DNA of 64,000 nt from Jackrogersella multiformis (Eukaryota; Ascomycota; Sordariomycetes; Xylariales; Hypoxylaceae). The stretch lies in NCBI GenBank assembly GCA_902806575.1, contig CADCXD010000001.1, positions 2,728,001 through 2,792,000 on the forward strand, written 5' to 3'. Of this stretch, positions 24,601-37,040 are shown in pieces; within the stretch, counting starts at the first letter, position 1; every line of letters begins with the position of its first letter. Under the pieces are notes generated by a model. The model was given only the letters and a program-made list of their open reading frames with translations. It searched no databases and had not been told where the DNA came from. The translations under genes were made by a program, and so were the position numbers.

Positions 24601-25026
24601 GTAGCACCGCACTACCGTCATCTGCTTGGCGAGGATACCTGGTAGGTTCTTTGCCAGTGTGTGGACGTCGTTTCCTCGAAGGAACATGCGCTCGAACTCG
24701 TTAAGAACAAGCTTCAAGACTTCTTCGTACGAACCCTGGGCATCGTCTTCTCCCTCTTCGACTTCATGCGCAACAAACCCCATATACCTCGCCACAAGCT
24801 CGGCTACGGATGAAGGTTCGTCATCTAAAGCTAGTTCGTCCGTTGGTGCGGGCAGGCCTGCGATGAATCGATCCTTGAGCTGTGATGCATGAAAATGGAG
24901 GCTGGTTGGCACAAGAAACGAAGCATCAAGCGATCCATGGGCAAGAGTGAGAGGTCGGAGAGAGGACGACGATCTGGGAGTAGAGACACCCGTTTGAGGG
25001 CCTGTGCCCGTGCCGGTACCATACAT
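18683..25026 (-). CDS. FAS1: fatty acid synthase beta subunit (FAS1)
   Basis: Beta subunit of the cytosolic alpha6-beta6 type I fatty acid synthase, which makes palmitoyl- and stearoyl-CoA from acetyl-CoA and malonyl-CoA. Exons 25026-19830 and 19782-18683, separated by a 47-nt intron, give 2,098 residues, normal for the family. Domains in order: acetyltransferase with GHSQGV nucleophile (Ser near 287); FMN enoyl reductase (AGMTPATVPWDF near 622 and GGRGGGHHSFEDF near 752); dehydratase/hot-dog region including SGDFNPIHVSRVFSSYANLPG (near 1600); and malonyl/palmitoyl transferase from YVFTGQGSQEQGMGM (near 1700) with GHSLGEYSALAALA (Ser near 1842). The start MYGTGTGTG is typical. The intron falls between DKYLLDTYG and FSILNIVKNNP. 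It is divergent from the alpha subunit gene. No frame break was found over 6.3 kb. Confidence 0.97.
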
Positions 25027-28000
25027 GATTAAAGGGTATCGTGGAATTACTGAGGAGGTAGATGTCTAAATTGGTGCTTTAGATCTATATTAGCGACCAA
25101 AATGGATAGTCTACATGATATAAACATATATATATCTTACTATTAAGATTACCTCCGTAGACTCAGTGAAGAGCAGGAGATGTGACGCTCTTTAGAATTT
25201 GTGAGAGGAAACAAAAACAATCCGAAGAACGTTTTGCAAGTAAGAGAAATGCGCCCACGGATGTGATGAGGCAAACAATAAGCCTGACTGGTGAAGGATA
25301 GGCTAGGCCAATACAAGTGTCTGCGACGAGAATGAACTTATGAAGGGTGTTTTGATGTAGACAGTATTGAAGCTTGAAAAAAAAAGAAGGAGGAATTTGG
25401 TAGCTTCGATGTGAAAGAGGATCGTGACGGGCTTGATACAGTTGAAGGAACTTTCCTATCGAGAAGCAACCTTGGAAACAATCGATGGTTGTGGCACTAA
25501 TCAACTGCAAGCGCGGAAGGTTCCCTGGCCAATTACTCCCAACGCACCTAGGTAGGTACCTCTACCCGATAGAACGTTTATTCAATGGGCTAAACGTTGC
25601 CGTTGCGGGACAGCTCTCTTGCCAGACTCTCGCCAGAAAAAAAAAATTAAGTTCTTGTTGGGGATCCATATGGGTTAGGTACCACATCTTTTTAGTGCCT
25701 AGCCTAGCATGCAGCTGCAGTTGTGATCCACTATCGCTGAAACTATAACCTTCCACCATGCAAGTACCTATACTTTAAATATCTTGATCTTCCAGGTAAG
25801 TAAACATTATTCGAAGCGTTTTGTATCGATCAGCCTTCAAAATCTGTTGTCTGTCTGTCATGTCATCTCATTCCAACCCAACCCAGCCCATGGAGGTTTT
25901 AGATTAAGCTGTTTATATCGACGCTGATTTCGGCCTGCAGCCCTCCACAAAATGGCTATCGGGACCACTTTAGATAAAATTAGAACTGAGCATTTGGAGA
26001 TTTATCGGGGCGAATTACTCACTCGTCTTTGAGTACCTAGGCTGCTAGGTAGGTCTAGGTATGTTAAACGCGGAGGGAAGTGGATCGATCTGACAGCTCC
26101 TGGAGCCAACGGTGACGAAGGCGTAAACAAAAGACCACAACGAATATTTGAGTCGCCGAGACAGTTGCGAGACTTCTTCTAGGTACTCAAGGGAGCGTTG
26201 ACCATCTGTGGATATCTGCTATCCTTACCCGCTCTATTCTTATGTTTCCACCCGATGGCTTAATCCGTGCTCACAAATGTAATCCAGGTTCGAGAACCTC
26301 GGGATATCGATCTATTTTCTAATCATTAGAACCATGTCTTTTTCAACTAAGACCACCTTAGCATGCAAGTCATTCAGATGTTGCAGCGAGGGTGAGATGA
26401 CGCAACGACATCATACACTATGGTTTCTCTCTTGGATCATTAAAGTGACAAGGCAACCAATGATAGTTCGTGGCCTGCAATGTCTTAGGTCTTAAGAGGT
26501 CAAATACGATAATATTCACGCGCTGGTTGGTCGACTTCACAGCTCATTTCTTATCACCCTTTAGAGAATTGAGAGCTAAACTCTGAGCGACATACACTAG
26601 GTACCTACCTAGGTAGTGTAGGTGTCAAGGTTTTGGCCGATTACTGATGTATGCCAGCCTTCGAGAAAGTACCTACCTATACTTCTCTTAAGAGCAACCC
26701 CTTACGTTCTAATACACTAGGTAACTAATACCTTAGCGTCTTAAGGGGGGTTAGTAAAACGGTAAATATTCGGTAAATATACGGCTTAAAAAAATAAGCC
26801 GCTTTAATATAAAAACTTAAAAGTTTTCGTTATTTTATTTTATACGTAAAAATATATAAAGTTATTTATATTTTTTTAAATTTTTTTTTAAAATCGCGTT
26901 AATAATAAAACGTTTAAATTTTTTAAACGATTTAATATTTAATTAATTTAAACGATTTAAAAATAAAAATATTTATATATTTATATTATATTATATATTT
27001 AAATTATCTAATTTTTTTTACGTATTATATATTATATTATATTTTTTATTATATAATATATATTATTTTTTTTATATTTAAATTAAAAACTTTTATAAAT
27101 TTTAATTAAATACGTTATATACGCGTATAATAATAAATTATTATTTTAATATATAATTTATTTAAAAATTAAATATATATATATATTATATTTAATATAT
27201 AAACGTTTAAAATTTTTAACGATTTAATTTAAAATTAAACGGCTTAATCGAATTAAACGTATTGTAAAATTTAAACGTTTAAAGTTAAAGCGGCTCTTTT
27301 TTAAGAGCGTTTAAAATCGGATACGTTTAACAAAATGAGCCGCTGAATGCAATTAAGCCGCTCATATTCAATGAGCAATATAGTTACCGTTTTGCTAACC
27401 CCCCCCAAGACGCTAAGGTAGTCCATCGAAATACCAGCACGGCAGGCAAACGACCGCCAAGGCTAGTCAGACGCGGGCTTGCGTGGTACCTGGTATCACG
27501 GCACAATAGGTATTCCTTGCAACATTACTCGACCTAGTTATTCTAGCCTGCATGAGACTAAAGTCGGATGACGACCGAACTTACAGCCCAGAGGCGTGGA
27601 TAAGGCCTCGAGACACTTGAGCCTTCAGAGCTGAACTTGATCTGTGGCAGGGAACCTTGAAGGTTAATGATAGTAGAAGACAGAAGATGGAAGACTTTGT
27701 TCGTCGGCTCAAGCAACTTTCAGGTAAGACTAGGAATGATACGGCAACGAGGAGGCAAAGGAAAAAGGAAAAAGGAAAAAAAAAAAACCTGAACTCCAAC
27801 TTTGCGGGCTAGGTCCCTGTGGAGAAAGGGTCTCAAGAGTGACTAAACCATGATAGGCATAGAGTCTGATAGGTGGTTGAGCAATAGTGGAGCAAACCTG
27901 TTTTCCGGAGCAAATCATGAAAGAATAAATTAAAGTATGTACATATTGCACAGCAGCGTGTGGTGACACGACAGGGAGGACAGGCTCGATGCATGATTGC

Positions 28001-28750
28001 TGCAGCTTCTATGGTAGGTATGGGCTATGGATGACAAGGGGAAGGAATGCTGTAGGCCGGTTACCTACTACGAATTAAAGTGTAAGTAAGAGGTACATTA
28101 TGTATCATCTACAAGTGCACTAGGTACTTGTAGTCTAGCCATTGGCCCGGAACATTGAATTTGGAGAACGACGACCCTTTACGATCCCACCAAAATTTTC
28201 CATTAATGCAGTTCAACATTTGGGAAAGCTCGTTTCATTCTATCTTTTACTGCCTACCCGTCTGCCCGTACGATAGTAGCTACCGCCTTACCTAACCGCA
28301 TTTGCTCTTCACAATTTGTACATTTGTACATCCCGACCTAAGCTTTCAAGGTTGTTTTTCCTTAGGCAAAAAAAAACAACAACTTCTATCCAAAAGTGAT
28401 CGCCAACCATACAACGGCGACACATAATTTTCATACCTGACGCGCATAATAATCAATTGAGCTGAAAGTTCACCTATCAGCAATTTGTTCCCCATTCCTT
28501 CTCCCGTACCTCGTTGTTCCAAGTAATTACCTCCCTCTAGTGTAGTCGTGCTTGGTTTACGCTCATTTCCCATCCTTCCCAGCTGTGCGAACAAGACGAC
28601 TCCTTTCGTTTTGTCTCCTAGCCGATAATATCAAAATAAGCAACGTTCCCATTAGAGTTGTCGACACGCTAGCCCATCAAGCACGAGTTGCTCGCCGTCT
28701 ATCCTCTTCAACCCTTTCTCCACCTACGTTTTTGGATCCTACTGCCCAAG
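25027..28750. promoter_or_regulatory. 3.7-kb divergent upstream region shared by FAS1 and FAS2
   Basis: Holds both promoters and 5' leaders. From left to right: FAS1 leader and promoter; motif copies at 25547-25559, 26034-26050 and 26597-26617 (the last contains the 12-bp perfect palindrome CTACCTAGGTAG at 26605-26616); the TIR element at 26731-27418; further unique sequence; and a pyrimidine-rich FAS2 leader from about 28,490. A single CCTCGG (26297-26302) is present. No additional protein gene was found. Confidence 0.6.
26731..27418. mobile_element. non-autonomous TIR element (MITE-like, TA target site), RIP-mutated
   Basis: 688 bp with 35-bp terminal inverted repeats at 26731-26765 and 27384-27418. 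The ends start CCTTAGCGTCTT and end TTAG(T/C)AAAACGGTAA; the two copies differ at three positions, all transitions. A TA dinucleotide flanks both sides (26729-26730 and 27419-27420), as expected for Tc1/mariner-type insertion. Subterminal AGCCGC-containing repeats occur inside both ends. The interior is almost pure A+T with surviving ACG/CGT, consistent with RIP, while the outermost TIRs keep their G and C. No transposase frame can be read, so it was either non-autonomous or degraded beyond recognition. It sits between the divergent FAS promoters, about 1.7 kb from FAS1 and 1.3 kb from FAS2. Confidence 0.8.
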
Positions 28751-31700
28751 ATGCGTCCAGAAGTTGAGCAAGAGCTTGCTCACACCCTGCTCGTTGAGCT
28801 CCTCGCATACCAGTTTGCCTCTCCGGTGAGATGGATCGAAACCCAAGATGTTTTCCTAGGCGAGAAGACGGCCGAGCGTATCGTCGAAGTTGGTCCGGCG
28901 GATACCTTAGGTGTAATGGCAAAGAGGACAATCGCATCCAAGTACGAAGCTTTTGACGCTGCAAAGTCCATTCAACGGCAAATCCTTTGCTACAACAAAG
29001 ATGCAAAAGAGATCTACTACGATGTAGATCCGATTGAAGAAGAGCCAGAACCTACTGCCGCCGTTGCGGAGGCTTCGTCGAATTCCGTGTCGGCACCTGC
29101 AGCCGCCGCCGCCCCAGTTGCTGCATCTGCGCCTAGCGCGGGCCCTGCCGCGGCTGTGGATGATGTACCAGTATCTGCCCTCGAGATCGTTAGAGCGTTG
29201 ATTGCGCAAAAGTTAAAGAAACCGTTCCTAGAGATACCTCTAAGCAAGGCTATCAAAGACTTAGTCGGAGGTCAGTATACGGTACACAACGCACACTGTC
29301 GTATAAATCTAATCCGGGTACAGGTAAATCTACTCTCCAAAATGAGATTCTTGGAGATTTAGGGAAGGAATTTGGATCAACCCCCGAAAAGCCGGAAGAT
29401 ACCCCTATCGACGAATTATCAGGATTAATGCAAGCAACATTCAACGGCCAGCTAGGAAAGCAGTCTCAATCATTAATTGCCCGCCTGATCTCTTCAAAGA
29501 TGCCTGGTGGGTTCAACATGACATCTGCGCGCAAGTACCTAGAAACAAGATGGGGCCTCGGCCCCGGCCGGCAGGACGGAGCCCTAGTATTGGCCATTAC
29601 GATGGAACCGGCGTCTCGTCTAGGCTCCGAGAATGATGCCAAAGCTTATTTAGACGATATCACACAAAAATATGCTGCTAACGCTGGTGTCAGCTTGTCT
29701 ACTGCATCATCTGCAGGCCCAGCCGCTGGCGGGTCTGGAGGCATGATGATGGATCCCGCTGCCTTAGATGCGCTTACCAAAGATCAGCGTGCCCTTTTCA
29801 AGCAACAGCTAGAGTTACTAGCAAGATATTTGAAAATGGATCTTCGAGCAGGCGACAAAGCTGCACAGACATCGCAAGAGTCACAACAGGTGCTACAGGC
29901 ACAGCTGGACCTCTGGAACTCCGAACACGGCGACTTCTACGCGGCGGGTATCGAACCCGTTTTTAGTCATCTAAAAGCGCGCACTTACGATTCTTCTTGG
30001 AACTGGGCGCGACAAGATGCCCTCAGCATGTACTACGATGTTATCTTCGGCCGGCTACAGGCTGTCGACAGAGAAATTGTCAGTCAATGCATCCGCATTA
30101 TGAGCAAATCAAACCCCCTGTTGCTGGAATTCATGCAGTACCATATCGATAACTGTCCTACTGAACGTGGAGAGACCTACAAGCTTGCTAAGGAGCTCGG
30201 TCAGCAGCTGATCGAAAATTGTAAAGACGTCCTAGATGTTCCGCCAGCTTACAAGGATGTAGCTGTCCCGACTGGCCCTCACACGTCCATCGACGCTCGC
30301 GGTAATCTCAATTATGAAGAGATTCCCCGACAAAGTTGCCGCAAGCTTGAACACTACGTTCAGCAAATGGCGGAAGGCGGGAAAATATCTGAATATGGCA
30401 ATCGAACCAAAGTGCAGAATGACTTGGGCCGTCTCGTGAAGCTCATCAAGGAGCAACATAAGATGTCCAAGACCGCCAAGCTAGAATTCAAGAACCTCTA
30501 TGGGAATGTTCTTCGTTCGCTTGCCATGAATGAGAGTCAGATTCTGCCCAAGTATGCTGGAAAGGTAAACGGTTTTGTCAAAAAGCCTGCCTTAAAGGCC
30601 AACGGCCAGAACGGGAAGGGCAAGATGGAAACTATTCCTTTCTTGCATCTCAAACGCCACAACTTGCACGGTTGGGATTACAGCAAGCGGCTTACTGGTA
30701 TTTATCTGGACTGCCTAGAGGAAGCCGCTAAGTCCGGCGTCACCTACCAGGATAAATACGTGCTCATGACAGGCGCTGGTGCCGGTTCAATTGGTGCTGA
30801 GGTTCTCCAGGGATTAATAAGCGGAGGCGCCAGAGTCATCGTAACAACCAGTCGGTTCTCTCGACAGGTGACCGAGTATTACCAAGCGATGTACGCTAGG
30901 TTTGGTGCCCGTGGATCTCAGCTCGTCGTGGTTCCGTTCAATCAAGGTAGCAAGCAAGATGTTGATGCGCTCGTCGACTACATTTACGATCCCAAGAACG
31001 GACTAGGGTGGGACCTTGATTATATCGTTCCATTTGCTGCCATTTCCGAGAACGGCCGCCAAATCGACGGTCTTGACTCGAAGTCTGAGCTTGCTCACCG
31101 CATTATGTTGACCAACCTAATCCGACTACTAGGCTGCGTAAAAACACAGAAATCAGAGCGCGGCTTCGAAACACGACCTGCTCAAGTCGTGCTCCCACTG
31201 TCTCCCAACCATGGTACATTCGGTAATGATGGTCTCTACTCGGAATCTAAGCTCGGTTTAGAGACGCTTTTCAATCGCTGGCACTCCGAGGACTGGGCCA
31301 ACTACCTCACCATATGCGGTGCCGTCATTGGTTGGACCCGTGGTACAGGTCTTATGTCCGGCAACAACATTGTCGCAGAAGGTGTTGAGCAGTTTGGCGT
31401 CCGCACATTCTCTCAGCAGGAGATGGCTTTCAATCTTCTTGGACTTATGTCTCCTGCTATTGTCGATATATGCCAGAACGAGCCTGTGTTTGCAGATCTA
31501 AACGGCGGTCTCCAATTCATTCCTAACTTAAACGACACCATGACGCGGTTGCGGAAGAACATCATGGAGACTAGCGAAGTACGCCGAGCTGTCACCAAGG
31601 AGACAGCGATAGAGAACAAGGTCGTGAACGGCGAGCTTTCGGAAGCCTTGTACAAAAAGAAAGTTATTGAGCCACGAGCCAACATCAAGTTCGAATTCCC

Positions 31701-34448
31701 GCCCCTTCCTAGCTGGGAGAAAGAAATCGAGCCGCTCAATGATAGCCTAAAGGGCATGGTGGACTTAGAAAAGATCGTCGTTGTTACTGGTTTTGCTGAA
31801 ATTGGACCCTGGGGTAACTCTAGAACCCGCTGGGAAATGGAAGCGCATGGGGAGTTCTCGCTCGAAGGTTGCGTCGAGATGTCGTGGATCATGGGTCTCA
31901 TCAAGAATTTCAACGGCCCCATCAAAGGGCAACCTTACTCAGGTTGGGTCGACGCCAAGACCGGTGATCCGGTCGAAGACAAGGACATCAAACAGAAGTA
32001 CGAAAAGTATATTCTTGAGCATTCTGGCATTCGTCTCATTGAACCTGAACTCTTCGATGGGTATGATCCCAACAAGAAGATGATGCTGCATGAAATCCAA
32101 CTAGAAGAAGATCTAGAGCCATTTGAGGGATCTAAGGAAACCGCCGAGGAATTCAAGAGACAGCATAGCGATAAATGTGAGATTTTCGAGATTCCAGAGA
32201 CCGGTGAGTACACCATTCGTCTAAGGAAGGGTGCTACTCTTTGGATTCCAAAGGCGCTCAAATTTGACCGTCTCGTTGCCGGCCAAATCCCTACGGGGTG
32301 GGATGCGAAGAAATATGGTGTTCCCGATGACATCGTTTCCCAAGTTGACCGTGTCACGCTATACGTACTTGTCTCTGTTGCCGAAGCGCTCCTGGCCTCT
32401 GGCGTCACCGACCCATATGAGTTCTACAAATACGTCCATGTGTCTGAAGTTGGCAACTGTATCGGTTCAGGACAAGGCGGTATGAATGCTCTTAATGGGA
32501 TGTACACTAAGCGCAAGATGGACCACGACATCCAGAAGGACATCTTGCAGGAATCTTTCATCAACACCATGGCCGCTTGGGTCAATATGCTCCTATTATC
32601 TTCCTCTGGCCCGATCAAGACCCCTGTTGGAGCGTGCGCCACAGCTGTGGAATCCGTTGATAACGGATATGAAGCCATTATGGAAGGTAAAGCGCGCATC
32701 TGCCTAGTCGGTGGTTTTGATGACTTCGGCGAAGAGGGTTCATACGAGTTCGCCAACATGAAAGCAACAAGCAACAGTCTTGACGAATTTGCCCACGGAC
32801 GCACACCGCAGGAAATGTCGCGCCCGACTACCACCACGAGAGGCGGGTTCATGGAATCTCAAGGTTGCGGTATCCAAGTCATCATGACAGCGAAGCTCGC
32901 ACTTGAAATGGGCGTCCCGATCTATGGTGTCCTTGCTCTTACCACAACTGCAAGCGACAAGATCGGACGTTCTGTTCCAGCACCAGGACAGGGTTTATTG
33001 ACCACGGCTCGCGAGGCTCCCAGCAAGTTCCCGTCGCCATTATTAGACCTAAAGTATCGTCGTCGACAGATCGAGCTTCGCAAGAGGCAGATTCGCAACT
33101 GGAAGGAGTCCGAATTGGAATATCTTTACGAGGAGGCAGCCGCCATGCAAGCCCAGGGTCAGAAATTCGACGAGAAGGAGTACACCCTAGCCCGAGCCGC
33201 CCACATCGAGAAAGAAGCCGCACGGCAGGAGAAAGAATCCCTTCGAAGCCTTGGAAACAACTTCTGGAAGCAAGATAATACCATCGCCCCTCTGCGGGGT
33301 GCCCTTGCTACTTGGGGTCTGACTATTGACGACTTGGACGTTGCGTCCTTCCACGGTACATCCACCAAGGCCAATGACAAAAATGAATCATCAGTCATCT
33401 GCCAGCAATTGCGCCATCTCGGTCGGAAGAAGGGCAATGCTGTTTTAGGTGTCTTCCAGAAATATCTCACCGGCCATCCCAAGGGTGCCGCTGGAGCCTG
33501 GATGTTCAATGGCTGCTTGCAGGTTCTAAACAGTGGCTTGGTTCCTGGCAATCGCAACGCCGACAACGTCGACAAAGACATGGAGATGTTTGATCTGATT
33601 GTGTATCCTAGCCGAAGCATCCAGACCGATGGTGTAAAGGCCTTCTCACTCACTTCATTCGGCTTCGGTCAAAAGGGTGCTCAGGCAGTCGGTGTTCATC
33701 CTAGATACCTATTTGCTACCCTCGACAAGGAGACGTATGCAGAGTATTGTACCAAGGTGACCGCCCGTCAAAAGAAAGCGTATCGCTACCTCCACAATGG
33801 TATAGTCAACAACGCCATCTTCCAAGCCAAGAACCACTCGCCGTACACTGATGACCAGCTCACCTCTGTCCTTCTGAACCCTGACGCTAGAGTCACGGAA
33901 AATGTGAAGACGTCTGAGCTCGTCTACGCCGCCGACTTTGCCCAGCAGGCTGCTCGACCCCATGCTATTAAGGCGAAGAACACAAAGGATGTAGTGGAGA
34001 GCCTAGCTCGAAGTCTACAAACGGGGAATAATAACAAAGTCGGTGTCGATGTAGAAGACATTGCGGCCATAAATATCGAAAACCCTACGTTCATCGAGCG
34101 TAACTTCACAGACAAGGAGGTTGCGTATTGCCAGAAGATGCCAAGCCCGCAAAGCTCCTTTGCTGGACGATGGAGTGCAAAAGAGGCCGTTTTCAAGAGT
34201 TTAGGCGTCCAGAGTAGGGGTGCTGGCGCGCCCTTGAAGGACATTGAGATTCTCCCTAGCGACCATGGCGGTCCGATCGTCTCCGTAAGTGAATCCTCAT
34301 TGAACTTTACAAGCACATATTTGCTAACCTTCCACAGCTCCATGGTGCCGCCCAAGATGCCGCAAAGAAGGCAAGTGTCAAAGAAATAAGCGTCTCCATC
34401 TCACACTCCGAGACGCAAGCCATTGCTATTGCTGTCGCGACCTTTTAA
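28751..34448 (+). CDS. FAS2: fatty acid synthase alpha subunit (FAS2)
   Basis: Alpha subunit of the cytosolic fatty acid synthase. Exons 28751-29270, 29324-34284 and 34338-34448 sum to 5,592 nt, 1,863 residues. The start MRPEVEQELAHTLLVELLAYQ is the family's. Domains: N-terminal part completing the malonyl/palmitoyl transferase; Ala/Pro linker (about 105-140); acyl carrier protein with phosphopantetheine Ser176 in GGKSTLQNEILG, whose codon lies just after the first splice junction; ketoreductase with MTGAGAGSIGAEVLQ near residue 655; ketosynthase with active Cys1278 in PVGACATAVESV and His motifs HGTSTKANDKNE and TGHPKGAAGAW; and C-terminal phosphopantetheinyl transferase (VGVDVEDIAAI, then WSAKEAVFKSLG). 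The last intron (34285-34337) is needed to reach the proper C-terminus SISHSETQAIAIAVATF; reading through gives a spurious end at 34389. Confidence 0.97.
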
Positions 34449-35169
34449 ACCCCATTAGGTTATCAGGCTTGTTTTCTGTACGCGTTTGGTGCGGCACGAT
34501 GTTTTTAGCGTTTTTGGGGTCTATTCTTCGCTTCACGGTGTATATCCCCCTGTAGACAACTAGAAATTGTAGGGAAAACCATTGCATTTATTAGAGACGC
34601 AGGCAAGGACGAAAGGGCGAATGGAGATTATCGGATGGTGTGGAAATATCTCCTCGGACACGAATATTTAGAGGAGAAAAACAATATAATAGTTCATAAC
34701 AAAGGTTCTCAATAACTTTACACAAAAGATGGCAATGTGCTACGTCGGGTATTTGCAGATTGGAAGTGCCCAAGCAGGTTTGAAATATTGCCTCGGCGTG
34801 TGTGTATAATTTCTGAAGACCTAATCCTAACATGTGAAATCCTCGCAGCGACAATATCTACGGTGGGTCAAAGTTCATTTGACCTAGGAAAAAGGCGTCA
34901 GAATCAACGCAGACTGTGTGTAAACTGCAGTAGTAACAGTATTTTATACCGTGTCCCTCACAGTAACTTTTCAGGTAACTTATACGTATTTTAGGTGTTA
35001 ATTACATAATGAGTGGATAGTAGTCGGATAATCACATGACCATTGTGATGACCGATCTCCTTACAAATGCCCAGGGCCCAGGCGTCACTCAACATTAAAT
35101 TGTCAATGAAGTGCGTGAACCATCGGCAAATTATGTGATAGAGGTCATGGGTCTAATAATTGGGTTCCA
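34449..35169. other. intergenic between convergent FAS2 and NmrA-like gene
   Basis: Unique, moderately AT-rich sequence with no supported gene. Contains the decamer CATGTGAAAT at 34831-34840, which is treated as coincidental. Confidence 0.5.
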
Positions 35170-36392
35170 CTATTTCCCTCCCCACCGTTCCTTAACAAAG
35201 TCTTCAACTTTAGTGAACTTGTAGTCGGGAATCAATCTATTCCATTCATCCGAGACATCATACGCGCCACGGTGGATGCCTTGCAAGACTCCTCTCGTCA
35301 CCTTTTCCATGAAGACCTCTATTTCCTTCGAAGAAGCGGTACCGAGGTCGAAACCATCGTATTCATCTAGGATCATCTTTCCAGCTCCGAGGTCTTCTAT
35401 CTTGACCCAGTCGACCGTAAATGGCTTGCCTGCGAAGAGTATTAACAGTAGCTCTAGCCCGAGCGGTTGTCTGATCTGCCGCCGCTCCCCGGTAGAATGG
35501 GGACTTACCAATCGTCGATGCGAGTTGGAGCATATCTCTGATAGTGAGACGATCTCCAACAATACCGCTCTTCTCCGGCCACACGCCCTCATACTCTACG
35601 GCTCGGGTAACCCCGTCAGCGATGTCTTCGATGGTTATCCATGATATGGCATCATCGAGCGAGCCTTCAATTGCGACGGCATGGTTATTCTCGAAATTGA
35701 ACAGGAAAGGAACGGGAGACACTAAGATGTCGATAAAACAGCCCACTTGAAAGAGAGTGTACTCGATAACCTTGGACTCCTTATTGAGATCCTTCAAGTA
35801 ACGAGCGACCTCTACCTTACCCGCGTACCACGGTATGACATCAATTGAAGATTCGAGGTTAGTACCACTATTTTTTGTAAGCCTATTGTTTACAGCATTA
35901 AAGCTTCACCGTTCGGCATGTTATATGTTTGGTAGAGGGGGACCAACCTCCATTCAGATGGCGCGAAGCGAGTGACACCAGCCTCAACCGCGGCATCAAT
36001 AACCCTCTTCTGCGTTGCGTTGCCTGGATCAAGGTGGACAGGTATGAAACAGAACACCGTTTCGACGCCGTTGAACAAGTGGACTAATTCTGATTTGTCC
36101 TCGTATGTCGTCTATACCCGTTTGACGCCGGTAAGAGATGGGTATTGGGCAGGATCCTAAGTTCACACGGGTCAGCATTGACTTCTAAGAATCAGCGGCG
36201 TTCAAGTTGTCACCCGTCGGGATAGGGTGATTATCTCATGCTTCTTAGTTTCCGCCAGCTTATTGATGACTTCCCTGGCTATTTCTAAATTGATCAGTTT
36301 GTTAGTTAGCTTAGAAGCGAACTAAATTCAGGGACGTGTCTCGACACAAGCTACTTACGGCCTGAAGCGCCGACGATTGCAATTTTGACCAT
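35170..36392 (-). pseudogene. NmrA-like / isoflavone-reductase-family protein, interrupted by an in-frame TAG
   Basis: Five exons join in frame: 36392-36359, 36284-36214, 36156-35948, 35882-35509 and 35429-35170, total 948 nt (would be 315 residues). The product is an atypical short-chain NAD(P)-binding protein: MVKIAIVGASGQIAREV is the Rossmann nucleotide-binding start, followed by TTYEDKSELVHLFNGVETV, RFAPSEWRL and WYAGKVEVARYLK, as in fungal NmrA/isoflavone-reductase-like proteins. Codon 50 is TAG (36114-36112) between VKRV and TTYEDK, where a CAG codon would fit. Everything else is intact. The stop could be a nonsense mutation, or the GTATAG containing it may serve as a later intron 2 acceptor (intron 36213-36112, 102 nt), which stays in frame but deletes 15 residues. 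I favour a recent nonsense allele. Confidence 0.7.
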
Positions 36393-37040
36393 GTTGGCGA
36401 ATTTCTTTTTCTAGAGTTGTAATTATAGGCAATATGTCGTCTTGGGAATCGTTGCAATCGTGTCTAAGTTGTTGAGATTGCTGTCGAGTGACACAGCTAC
36501 CTCTTTCTTCTCGGGGAGCCGTCATATATAGATATTATTTTATTGGTTTCGTAGGTGAATCACAATGACGGTACGATTTCAACATGATGTGACGGTAATC
36601 AGTACCAAGTCTAGTTCACGTAACCGCCAGGCCATACTCGGAATAATAGTTGAAGCTTCGGATGCTATATTCTACATCCAGGTATGTATCCGGGGAGGCT
36701 ATTACGTGATTGATCGGACGGAATTGTGCCGTGTCCATCTTACTTCCACGACCACTCGTTCCAAATGAGCAGTAATAAGACAAGTATCAGTACATATACT
36801 CACAGGGATTTTATATACGTATATATGTGCCTTTACGAGTAAGGTACATTACTAAAAATAGGTGTTAGTAAAATACATGATTTTACATATAAGCTCCGAC
36901 CTCATACAGGGTATAGAGCTAATCTTGTTCCTTTCGTTAAGTCAAGCGGAGTGCCCGGCATGGTTGATCATAAAATTCCCACAAATCCTGGCTAAAATAT
37001 GCAGCCATTCGCCTGCTTACCTACAGAGTTACATAACCCC
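36393..37040. other. intergenic, upstream of NmrA-like gene
   Basis: Small ORFs at 36565-36768 and 36862-37044 lack coding features. No RNA gene or element recognised. Confidence 0.45.

Noticed and set aside
26297..26302. CCTCGG, the motif bound by fatty-acid-responsive FarA/FarB regulators in Aspergillus, in the FAS intergenic region
   Set aside because: Only one 6-bp copy in 3.7 kb; expected by chance.
31413..31925. Antisense ORFs of 80-170 residues within FAS2
   Set aside because: Shadows of the alpha-subunit reading frame.
34831..34840. CATGTGAAAT, identical to the yeast inositol/choline (UAS-INO) decamer that controls FAS genes in Saccharomyces
   Set aside because: It lies downstream of FAS2 between two 3' ends, not in a promoter, and a single decamer can occur by chance.
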